A stretch of 8,984 nt of DNA from an uncultured Lachnospiraceae bacterium (GTDB lineage: Bacteria; Bacillota; Clostridia; Lachnospirales; Lachnospiraceae), in NCBI GenBank assembly GCA_900549995.1, contig URQQ01000111.1, forward strand, positions 1 through 8,984. The letters run 5' to 3'. The notes under the pieces were generated by a model. That model was not told the origin of the DNA. It saw only the letters and a list, made by a program, of their open reading frames with translations, and searched no databases. Shown one piece after another: positions 1 through 5,846 of the stretch; position 1 is the stretch's first letter, and each line of letters opens with the position of its first letter. Both the position numbers and the translations under genes were made by a program.

Positions 1-878
1 GCCGTGTGATTGAAATCTATGGTCCGGAATCCAGTGGTAAGACGACAGTCGCACTTCATATGATTGCGGAAGTGCAGAAGAGAGGCGGAATTGCCGGATT
101 TATCGATGCTGAGCATGCGCTGGATCCATCATACTCTAAAAATATCGGTGTAGATATCGATGAATTATACATATCACAGCCGGACAGCGGTGACCAGGCA
201 CTTGAGATCACGGAGACGATGGTCCGTTCAGGGGCAATGGATATTATTGTTGTCGATTCTGTTGCCGCTCTCGTTCCGAAACAGGAGATTGAAGGGGACA
301 TGGGAGACAGTCATGTAGGGCTTCAGGCAAGACTGATGTCACAGGCGCTCAGAAAGCTGACACCTGTCATCAGCAAATCTAACTGTGTTGTTATTTTTAT
401 CAATCAGCTTCGTGAGAAGGTTGGAGTCATGTTTGGAAATCCTGAGACAACAACCGGAGGCCGGGCGCTGAAATTCTATTCTTCAATCCGTATGGATGTC
501 CGCAGAATTGAGACATTGAAGCAGGGCGGCGAGATGGTAGGTAACAGAACAAGAATCAAGGTAGTAAAGAATAAAATTGCACCTCCGTTTAAAGAAGCTG
601 AATTTGATATTATGTTTGGGAAAGGGATATCGAAAGAAGGGGATATCCTTGATCTTGCAGCCGGAATTGATCTCGTGAACAAGAGTGGGGCATGGTATGC
701 CTACAACGGGGATAAGATCGGCCAGGGACGTGAGAATGCCAAGACTTATCTTTCTCTTCATCCGGAACTGATGGAGGAACTGGAGCAGGAGATTCGTAAT
801 TATTATCATCTGGACGGGGCAGTAGAAGAAGAGAAGACATCAGAGGATGTTCCGGATGAGGTAAAGGAAACCGAATAA
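1..878 (+). CDS. recA: Recombinase RecA (5' end missing)
   Basis: RecA is the ATP-dependent strand-exchange protein; its filament on single-stranded DNA drives homologous recombination and LexA self-cleavage in the SOS response. The gene runs off the left edge. The reading frame is open from base 3 (codon CGT), and the GTG at 6 is an internal valine, not a start. Counting that valine as residue 1, the Walker A motif GPESSGKT is at 6-13. The Walker B stretch ending in IIVVDSVAAL follows, then the L1 region (IEGDMGDSHVGLQARLMSQ), the L2 loop around GNPETTTGGRALKF, and the C-terminal segment with KVVKNKIAPPFKEAEF. By alignment to E. coli RecA from memory, about 58-60 N-terminal residues lie outside the window. 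The tail is acidic (EEEKTSEDVPDEV), as is usual. The stop TAA is one base before recX, so the two are probably co-transcribed. The recA promoter and any LexA box are upstream and not visible. Confidence 0.98.
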   Translation, partial: RVIEIYGPESSGKTTVALHMIAEVQKRGGIAGFIDAEHALDPSYSKNIGVDIDELYISQPDSGDQALEITETMVRSGAMDIIVVDSVAALVPKQEIEGDMGDSHVGLQARLMSQALRKLTPVISKSNCVVIFINQLREKVGVMFGNPETTTGGRALKFYSSIRMDVRRIETLKQGGEMVGNRTRIKVVKNKIAPPFKEAEFDIMFGKGISKEGDILDLAAGIDLVNKSGAWYAYNGDKIGQGRENAKTYLSLHPELMEELEQEIRNYYHLDGAVEEEKTSEDVPDEVKETE

Positions 879-879
879 C

Positions 880-1494
880 ATGCTTGTCACTAAAATCATA
901 CCTGTCACAAAATCAAAATTTAAAGTCTTTATCGACGAAGAGTTTACTTTTGTCTTATACAAAGGTGAATTATCCAGATACAGGATAAAAGAGCAGTCTG
1001 AAATCACACAGGAACTTGTGGATAAGATTAAAAAGGAAGTGATCCTTAAGCGGGCAAAATTACGTGCCATGCATCTTCTGAATGATATGGACCGGACAGA
1101 ACAGGGACTTCGGACGAAGCTTCTGCAGGGTGGATGCACGGAAGAGATCGCGGATCAGGCGATGGAATATGTGAAATCTTTTGGTTATATCGATGACAGG
1201 GGATATGCCATGCGTTTTGTGGAAAGCCGGAAAAACAGCAAGAGCAGAAAAGAAATTTATTCTGCACTGCTTCAGAAGGGGATTTCTGCCGAGACGGCGG
1301 AAGCTGCCATGGAGGAATGCTTTGAAGGCGGCGACGAGTACGAAGCAATCCGGGCTCTTTTGAGAAAAAAGAAGTTCAATCCGGAGACTGCGGATGAGAA
1401 TGAAAAGCGGAAAATCTATGGATTTCTGGCACGAAAGGGCTTCCGTTATGATGACATCCGTCATGTGATACAAGTTTATGACTGGAATGCTTGA
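880..1494 (+). CDS. recX: Regulatory protein RecX
   Basis: This 204-residue protein is RecX, a small helical protein that binds RecA filaments and modulates (usually limits) strand exchange and coprotease activity. The family signature is seen in the repeated three-helix units. The first is near residues 55-105 (LRAMHLLNDMDRTEQGLRTKL and then YVKSFGYIDDRGYAMRFVESR), with the diagnostic Y-I-D-D...YA..FV pattern. A second unit contains SRKEIYSALLQKGI, and a third contains RKIYGFLARKGFRYDDIRHVI. The N-terminal part (VTKIIPVTKSKFKVFIDEEFTFVLYKGEL) matches the longer Firmicute form of the family. The ATG follows the recA stop after a single base. The only Shine-Dalgarno-like sequence is AAAGGA about 11 nt upstream, so translation probably depends partly on coupling to recA. 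The stop codon TGA lies inside the -35 element of the rny promoter. Confidence 0.95.
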   Translation: MLVTKIIPVTKSKFKVFIDEEFTFVLYKGELSRYRIKEQSEITQELVDKIKKEVILKRAKLRAMHLLNDMDRTEQGLRTKLLQGGCTEEIADQAMEYVKSFGYIDDRGYAMRFVESRKNSKSRKEIYSALLQKGISAETAEAAMEECFEGGDEYEAIRALLRKKKFNPETADENEKRKIYGFLARKGFRYDDIRHVIQVYDWNA

Positions 1495-1519
1495 CAGATT
1501 TGTGAAAACAGTATAAAAT
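1491..1519 (+). promoter_or_regulatory. Sigma-A-like promoter for rny
   Basis: A perfect -35 hexamer TTGACA is at 1491-1496, and TAAAAT at 1514-1519 matches the -10 consensus at five of six positions. They are separated by 17 nt. The -35 overlaps the recX stop codon (TGA at 1492-1494). The predicted start point is near 1526, giving a leader of about 40 nt before the rny GTG. This should let rny be transcribed separately from the SOS-controlled recA-recX unit. Confidence 0.75.
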
Positions 1520-1524
1520 TTAAG

Positions 1525-1566
1525 TGTTGTATTTGTACAATGAAAACTAAATAAGGAGGTGCTCCT
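1525..1566 (+). promoter_or_regulatory. rny leader with a 5' hairpin and a Shine-Dalgarno hairpin
   Basis: Near the predicted transcript start, TTGTA (1527-1531) pairs with TACAA (1536-1540) around the loop TTTG, and two wobble pairs could extend the stem. Downstream, the strong Shine-Dalgarno AAGGAGGT (1553-1560, 6 nt before the GTG) lies in a perfect inverted repeat: AGGAG (1554-1558), loop GTG, CTCCT (1562-1566). That small stem would cover the ribosome binding site. The stems are seen directly; any regulatory role is inference. Confidence 0.5.
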
Positions 1567-3117
1567 GTGCCAATCAGTATCATTATTGCTGTGGTTGTCA
1601 CTCTTATAGTAGTAGCGCCTATTACTTATCTTGTTACGGTGAATAATCTTAAGAAAAATGCGGAATCTAAGATTGGAAATGCCGATGCTAAAGCAAGAGA
1701 AATAATAGATGATGCAATGAGAACTGCGGAGACTAAGAAAAAGGAATCACTCTTGGAAGTAAAGGAAGAGTCTATTCGTACGAAAAACGAACTCGAAAAA
1801 GAGACGAAGGAACGAAGGGCCGAACTTCAGCGTTATGAAAAGAGAGTGCTTTCAAAAGAAGAGTCTGTGGATAAGAGAGCAGAAGCCATTGAACAGCGCG
1901 AAATGAAATTCACAGCACGAGAAGAGCAGATTAAGCAGCGTGAAGCGAAAGCGGAAGAGCTTAATAAGCAAAGAGTACAGGAACTAGAAAGAATCTCAGG
2001 ACTTACCTCCGAACAAGCAAAGGAATATTTGTTAAAAACTGTTGAAGAAGATGTGAAGCATGACACTGCAAAACTGATCAAGGAAATGGATGTCCAGGCG
2101 AAAGAAGAAGCCGGGAAAAAAGCGAAGGAATATGTCGTGAATGCGATTCAGAAATGCGCTGCAGATCATGTCGCTGAGACTACAATCTCAGTAGTCCAGC
2201 TCCCAAGTGATGAGATGAAGGGAAGGATTATCGGAAGAGAAGGGCGGAATATCCGTACTCTCGAGACACTGACAGGTGTTGAGTTAATTATCGATGATAC
2301 TCCGGAAGCTGTCGTTTTATCAGGATTTGATCCAATCAGAAGGGAAGTTGCAAGAATTGCACTTGAACGGCTGATTGTTGACGGTCGTATCCATCCTGCA
2401 AGGATCGAGGAAATGGTAGAAAAAGCGCAGAAAGATGTAGAGACAATGATTCGTGAAGAAGGAGAAGCGGCTGCCCTTGATGTAGGAGTTCAGGGACTTC
2501 ACCCGGAACTGGTACGTCTGTTAGGACGTATGAAGTTCAGGACAAGCTATGGACAGAATGCATTGAAGCATTCAATGGAAGTAGCTCAGTTGTCAGGACT
2601 GCTTGCGGCGGAGATCGGGCTTGATATCAAGCTTGCAAAACGTGCAGGACTGCTTCATGACATTGGGAAATCTATTGATCACGATGTGGAAGGTTCACAT
2701 ATTCAGATTGGTGTTGATCTTTGTAGAAAATACAAAGAGTCCGCTACTGTAATCAATGCAGTAGAATCTCATCATGGTGATGTAGAGCCGGAGACATTAA
2801 TCGCATGTATTGTACAGGCAGCGGATACAATTTCTGCAGCCCGTCCAGGTGCACGAAGAGAGACATTAGAAACATATACCAACAGATTAAAACAATTAGA
2901 AGAAATCGCCAATCAGTTTAAAGGCGTTGAAAAATCTTTTGCTATTCAAGCAGGTAGAGAGATTCGTATTATGGTAGTTCCAGATCAAATATCTGACGCA
3001 GATATGGTTATCATGGCAAGGGAAGTTTCAAAACAAATCGAATTTGAATTGGAATATCCCGGACAGATCAAAGTCAATGTGATCCGCGAATCACGTGTGA
3101 CAGACTATGCTAAATAA
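1567..3117 (+). CDS. rny: Ribonuclease Y
   Basis: This 516-residue protein is RNase Y, the membrane-anchored endoribonuclease that starts bulk mRNA decay in many Firmicutes; the family is usually about 520 residues. Residues 4-25 are one hydrophobic N-terminal anchor. Residues about 30-200 are a highly charged Glu/Lys/Arg-rich coiled coil. A KH RNA-binding domain follows at about 206-272, with its GXXG loop as GREG at 223-226. The HD catalytic domain spans about 330-425; its metal-ligand candidates are H335, the H364-D365 pair in LLHDIGKSI, H402/H403 and D420. A conserved C-terminal domain ends at TDYAK. The start is GTG, chosen because AAGGAGGT lies 6 nt upstream and because the membrane anchor begins immediately after it. 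The gene has its own promoter after recX and is closed by a strong terminator, so it looks monocistronic. Confidence 0.97.
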   Translation: MPISIIIAVVVTLIVVAPITYLVTVNNLKKNAESKIGNADAKAREIIDDAMRTAETKKKESLLEVKEESIRTKNELEKETKERRAELQRYEKRVLSKEESVDKRAEAIEQREMKFTAREEQIKQREAKAEELNKQRVQELERISGLTSEQAKEYLLKTVEEDVKHDTAKLIKEMDVQAKEEAGKKAKEYVVNAIQKCAADHVAETTISVVQLPSDEMKGRIIGREGRNIRTLETLTGVELIIDDTPEAVVLSGFDPIRREVARIALERLIVDGRIHPARIEEMVEKAQKDVETMIREEGEAAALDVGVQGLHPELVRLLGRMKFRTSYGQNALKHSMEVAQLSGLLAAEIGLDIKLAKRAGLLHDIGKSIDHDVEGSHIQIGVDLCRKYKESATVINAVESHHGDVEPETLIACIVQAADTISAARPGARRETLETYTNRLKQLEEIANQFKGVEKSFAIQAGREIRIMVVPDQISDADMVIMAREVSKQIEFELEYPGQIKVNVIRESRVTDYAK

Positions 3118-3143
3118 TATCAGATATCGAATTTAGAAATAAT

Positions 3144-3175
3144 CCCCCGTCTTAGGACGGGGGTTTTCTTTTTTT
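3144..3175 (+). terminator. Intrinsic terminator after rny
   Basis: A perfect 8-bp stem is formed by CCCCCGTC (3144-3151) and GACGGGGG (3156-3163) with the tetraloop TTAG. A T-rich tract follows at 3164-3175 (four T, one C, seven T). It starts 26 nt after the rny stop codon and should insulate rny from the aminotransferase operon. Confidence 0.95.
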
Positions 3176-3199
3176 CTAAATATATAGGAAAATCAAAAA

Positions 3200-3289
3200 T
3201 GCAAGAACTGAAATGAAAACTTGCAAAAAATAAAATGATAGAGCTGATTTATTGTATAAAATAACAAAATAAGAAATTATACAAATAAA
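3200..3289. repeat. AT-rich intergenic block with inverted and direct repeats
   Basis: This is part of the longest gene-free stretch (3118-3399). TGCAAG (3200-3205) and CTTGCA (3220-3225) form an inverted repeat with a 14-nt loop. TTTATTGTATAA (3248-3259) and TTATACAAATAAA (3277-3289) form a longer one with a single-base bulge and a 17-nt loop. The decamer AAAACTTGCA occurs at 3216-3225 and again at 3288-3297, where it overlaps the -35 region of the next promoter. In such AT-rich DNA some of this could be chance. I see no coding sequence here that I believe. Confidence 0.45.
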
Positions 3290-3292
3290 AAC

Positions 3293-3321
3293 TTGCATAA
3301 GTATGGAAACTATACTATAAT
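3293..3321 (+). promoter_or_regulatory. Promoter for the aminotransferase operon
   Basis: A perfect -10 element TATAAT is at 3316-3321. Exactly 17 nt upstream is TTGCAT (3293-3298), a weak -35 that keeps only the TTG. Transcription would start near 3328, leaving a leader of about 72 nt. A repeat, GAGTACT at 3331-3337 and 3344-3350, lies at the very start of that leader and could be an operator or a small hairpin, because AGTACT is self-complementary. Confidence 0.65.
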
Positions 3322-3399
3322 ATGGAATCAGAGTACTAATCGAGAGTACTATGGCAGGAAAATCAAGAGAATGAATAAAGAAGAGGATGGTAAAAGAAT

Positions 3400-4596
3400 A
3401 TGGCGTTAACATTATCTAAAAAAGCGGCTTCCGTAAAGCCGTCATCAACACTGGCAATCACAGCAAAATCAAAGGCAATGAAAGCTGAAGGAATTGACGT
3501 AGTAGGTTTTGGTGCAGGGGAGCCGGATTTTAATACTCCTGATAATATCAATGAAGCGGCGGTCAAAGCGATACATGATGGCTTTACAAAATATACGCCT
3601 GCATCAGGAACGGTAGAATTAAAAAAAGCGGTTTCGAAAAAATTTGAAGAATTCAACCATTTAAAGTATGGCACAGATCAGATCGTGATCAGCAACGGTG
3701 GAAAGCATTCTCTGACGAATATATTTCAGGCAATCACAAATCCAGGAGATGAAGTGATTATACCGGCACCTTACTGGCTGACCTATCCGGAAATTGTAAA
3801 ATTATGCGATTCTACCCCGGTATATGTATATGGGGAGAAAGCGAACGGGTATAAAGTGACAGCGGCCCAGATTGAGAAAGTAATCACACCAAAGACAAAA
3901 GCACTGATTTTGAATTCACCTTCCAATCCTACGGGAATGGTTTATATGGAAGAGGAATTGAGAGCAATTGCAGACGTGGTTGTAAGGAACGATATTTATG
4001 TTGTAGCAGATGAGATGTATGAAAATCTCCTTTATAACGGTAAAAAACATGTCAGCATTGCATCCCTTGGTGATGAAATCTATAAAAGAACCATCACATG
4101 CAGCGGTGTGTCAAAGGGATACGCGATGACTGGATGGAGAATCGGATATACAGGATCCAGTGTGGAAATTGCAAAATTAATGAGCAGCGTCCAGAGCCAT
4201 CAGACATCAAATCCTTGCTCTATTGCTCAGAAGGCAGCATATGAAGCGCTGACCGGCCCTCAGGATGCAATGTACGCGATGCACGATGAATTTGATAAAA
4301 GAAGAAAATATATGTTTGAACGCATCACAAAGATGCCGCTTGTTGATACACTTGAGCCGGATGGAGCGTTTTATGTGTTTGTGGATTTCACGGATGTGCT
4401 TGAAAAATCATATAAAGGGACAAAGATCGGCACAACAAGCCGTGTAGCAGATATTCTGCTGGAAGACTTCCATGTAGCTGTTGTACCGTGTATGGATTTT
4501 GGTTATCCTGAATTTGTAAGACTTTCTTACGCAATCTCTATGGAGTCGATTGAAAAAGGTCTTGACAGAATTGAAAAATTTATTTCATCATTATAG
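3400..4596 (+). CDS. Class I PLP-dependent aminotransferase, aspartate aminotransferase-like
   Basis: This 398-residue cytosolic enzyme is a fold-type I pyridoxal-phosphate aminotransferase of the I-gamma (bacterial AspC/AspB-like) group. It probably moves the amino group between aspartate and 2-oxoglutarate, but substrate choice cannot be read from sequence alone. Visible motifs in order are GAGEPDF near 38-44, the phosphate-contacting SNGGKHSL at 98-105, the ring-stacking aromatic region with W126, LNSPSNPTG at 171-179 with cofactor-contacting N176, D204 and Y207 in VADEMYENLLY, the Schiff-base lysine K239 in SGVSKGYAMTGWRIGY, and the substrate-carboxylate arginine R374 in FVRLSYA. Length is normal for the family (about 390-400). 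The ATG at 3400 starts a good N-terminus, but its Shine-Dalgarno is weak (GAGG about 13 nt upstream). The NUDIX gene follows 18 nt later on the same strand, so the two are probably one operon. Confidence 0.9.
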   Translation: MALTLSKKAASVKPSSTLAITAKSKAMKAEGIDVVGFGAGEPDFNTPDNINEAAVKAIHDGFTKYTPASGTVELKKAVSKKFEEFNHLKYGTDQIVISNGGKHSLTNIFQAITNPGDEVIIPAPYWLTYPEIVKLCDSTPVYVYGEKANGYKVTAAQIEKVITPKTKALILNSPSNPTGMVYMEEELRAIADVVVRNDIYVVADEMYENLLYNGKKHVSIASLGDEIYKRTITCSGVSKGYAMTGWRIGYTGSSVEIAKLMSSVQSHQTSNPCSIAQKAAYEALTGPQDAMYAMHDEFDKRRKYMFERITKMPLVDTLEPDGAFYVFVDFTDVLEKSYKGTKIGTTSRVADILLEDFHVAVVPCMDFGYPEFVRLSYAISMESIEKGLDRIEKFISSL

Positions 4597-4614
4597 AACA
4601 GGAGCGCTGGGGAA

Positions 4615-5154
4615 ATGAGTCAGGAAATAAAGAGAATTCACAGAGAGCTTGTACACCGGGGAGCGATTCTCGATATGTATGAGGATACAATTCAGGTTCC
4701 GGGCGGTAAAACTGCGAAATGGGATTATCTGCATCATAATGGAGCGGCGGCAGTTGTGCCAGTCATGGATGATGGGAGAATCTTAATGGTACGGCAGTAC
4801 CGCAATGCGATCGACCGTTATACACTGGAAATTCCGGCAGGCGCAGTGGATGCGCCGGGAGAGCCGGGAATTGTCTGTGCGGCAAGAGAACTGGAAGAAG
4901 AGACAGGGTATCGCAGCGAGAACCTTCAGATGCTGATAAAACTCTGTACAGCAATTGCTTTCTGTGATGAATGGATCGAAGTATTTGTTGCAAAAGACCT
5001 TGTTCCTACAAAGCAGAATCTTGATGAAGATGAATTCATTGATGTGAAGGCGTATACAATGGAAGAACTGAAGGAAAAGATCTTTAACGGCGAAATACAG
5101 GATTCAAAAACAATTGCGGCTTTGATGTCCTATGCTGTGAGGTATTCAGCTTAG
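4615..5154 (+). CDS. nudF: NUDIX hydrolase, probable ADP-ribose pyrophosphatase
   Basis: This 179-residue protein is a NUDIX hydrolase of the ADP-ribose pyrophosphatase group, which splits ADP-ribose to AMP and ribose 5-phosphate and limits accumulation of this reactive sugar nucleotide. The N-terminal strands (VHRGAILDMYEDTIQVPGG) and the segment VRQYRNAIDRYTLEIPAG at 59-76 are typical of the NudF/NUDT5 type. The NUDIX box runs G76-Y99, with E83 and the metal-binding core RELEEETGY at 91-99. It has one extra residue between the first Gly and the first Glu compared with the canonical G-x5-E-x7-RE pattern. This is a variation I recall in other ADP-ribose pyrophosphatases, and I expect activity to be kept. 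AGGAG at 4600-4604 serves as ribosome binding site. The order nudF then spoIIM echoes the nudF (yqkG)-spoIIM-fur-xerD region of Bacillus subtilis, which supports both calls. Confidence 0.88.
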   Translation: MSQEIKRIHRELVHRGAILDMYEDTIQVPGGKTAKWDYLHHNGAAAVVPVMDDGRILMVRQYRNAIDRYTLEIPAGAVDAPGEPGIVCAARELEEETGYRSENLQMLIKLCTAIAFCDEWIEVFVAKDLVPTKQNLDEDEFIDVKAYTMEELKEKIFNGEIQDSKTIAALMSYAVRYSA

Positions 5155-5189
5155 AGATCATCATCTGCACATAGAAATGTATGATAAAC

Positions 5190-5219
5190 GCATATTAGGC
5201 ATTGTGCCCGGCATATAAT
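5190..5219 (+). promoter_or_regulatory. Candidate sigma-E (mother-cell) promoter for spoIIM
   Basis: GCATATT (5190-5196) and CATATAAT (5212-5219), 15 nt apart, match the B. subtilis sigma-E consensus (GKATATT and CATACAMT, recalled from the literature) at six of seven and seven of eight positions. The -10 also contains TATAAT, but no acceptable sigma-A -35 lies 17 nt upstream. spoIIM of B. subtilis is a known sigma-E gene, so the position fits. The start point would be near 5226, just before the spoIIM ribosome binding site. Confidence 0.7.
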
Positions 5220-5248
5220 GAGAGTATCTTAGGACAGGAGGAAAACTT

Positions 5249-5788
5249 GTGAAGATATTCCAAAACAAGAAACAGCTTCTTGTATTTTATATGCTGGGCT
5301 TTTTTGCCGGAATTTTATACGCGAACCTGATTTCGAGACAGTACCTGATGGCATCCGGGATATTCAATGAATATTTTCTGAAGCAGTATGCACAGACCGA
5401 TGTAGTACTGGAAGAATATGTCTGGTATATTATCGGAGTGAGAGCAGTTCCTTTTGCTGTATTTGCGCTGCTTGGATTTACAAGGATACGGAAAGTTGCA
5501 GCGGCGGGACTTCTCATCTGGACAGGCTTCTCATGTGGTATGGTTACAGTAGCGTCCGTCATAAAATTGGGGATTAAAGGGATTGCATTATGTATTGTTG
5601 GAATTACCCCTCAGTTTTTCTTTTATGTTCCGGCATATATGATACTGATCTGGTACTTTTATACATATCCGCAGTCGCGCTGGAATAACAGCAAAACAAT
5701 GTTCATATTGACGGCATTTCTGATTGGAGTTGTGATGGAAGGTTATGTGAATCCCATTCTGATGAAAGCGTTTATCGGCGTGATATGA
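5249..5788 (+). CDS. spoIIM: Stage II sporulation protein M
   Basis: This 179-residue integral membrane protein has five hydrophobic segments, roughly 10-28, 58-77, 83-106, 111-138 and 151-171. I call it SpoIIM, the mother-cell membrane protein that, with SpoIID and SpoIIP, forms the peptidoglycan-degrading machine that drives engulfment of the forespore. Support comes from the family-like architecture, the conserved-looking last segment (LIGVVMEGYVNPILMKAF, an E-x2-x-N-P pattern), the neighbouring nudF gene as in Bacillus, and a sigma-E-like promoter directly upstream. It is shorter than B. subtilis SpoIIM (about 214 residues), as I expect for clostridial versions. The GTG start is chosen because AGGAGG (5236-5241) lies 7 nt upstream. 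Readthrough from the aminotransferase-nudF operon is also possible, since no terminator separates them. The alternative is an unrelated polytopic membrane protein. Confidence 0.78.
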   Translation: MKIFQNKKQLLVFYMLGFFAGILYANLISRQYLMASGIFNEYFLKQYAQTDVVLEEYVWYIIGVRAVPFAVFALLGFTRIRKVAAAGLLIWTGFSCGMVTVASVIKLGIKGIALCIVGITPQFFFYVPAYMILIWYFYTYPQSRWNNSKTMFILTAFLIGVVMEGYVNPILMKAFIGVI

Positions 5789-5807
5789 TTTTTATCAAAA
5801 TACAGTC

Positions 5808-5846
5808 AAAAAATGGAGAAGGCATCAGGCCTGCTCCATTTTTTTT
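5808..5846. terminator. Bidirectional terminator between spoIIM and the spoVB-like gene
   Basis: An A-run (5808-5813) and TGGAG (5814-5818) pair with CTCCA (5834-5838) and a T-run (5839-5846). AGGC (5820-5823) and GCCT (5829-5832) can continue the stem across one mismatch. Read rightwards it ends in eight T and terminates spoIIM. Read leftwards it ends in six T and terminates the minus-strand gene. The stop codon and last few codons of the minus-strand gene lie inside the structure. Confidence 0.85.

Noticed and set aside
6..8. GTG as a possible recA start
   Set aside because: The frame is open to the left edge and the sequence matches the middle of RecA, just before Walker A, so this is an internal valine.
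483..1473. Several minus-strand open frames of 60-137 codons opposite recA and recX
   Set aside because: They lie antisense to unmistakable genes, have no recognisable motifs and no convincing ribosome binding sites.
3176..3412. Minus-strand 78-codon hydrophobic frame in the gap before the aminotransferase
   Set aside because: Its hydrophobicity follows from AT-rich DNA, it starts inside the aminotransferase gene, and it runs back into the rny terminator; no family resemblance.
5157..5186. Weak hairpin after nudF (ATCAT/ATGAT with inner ACAT/ATGT)
   Set aside because: It has a 4-nt bulge, is AT-rich and has no T-tract, so it is not a credible terminator.
5214..5219. TATAAT before spoIIM as a sigma-A promoter
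   Set aside because: No reasonable -35 hexamer occurs 16-18 nt upstream, whereas the sigma-E pattern fits both elements and the biology.
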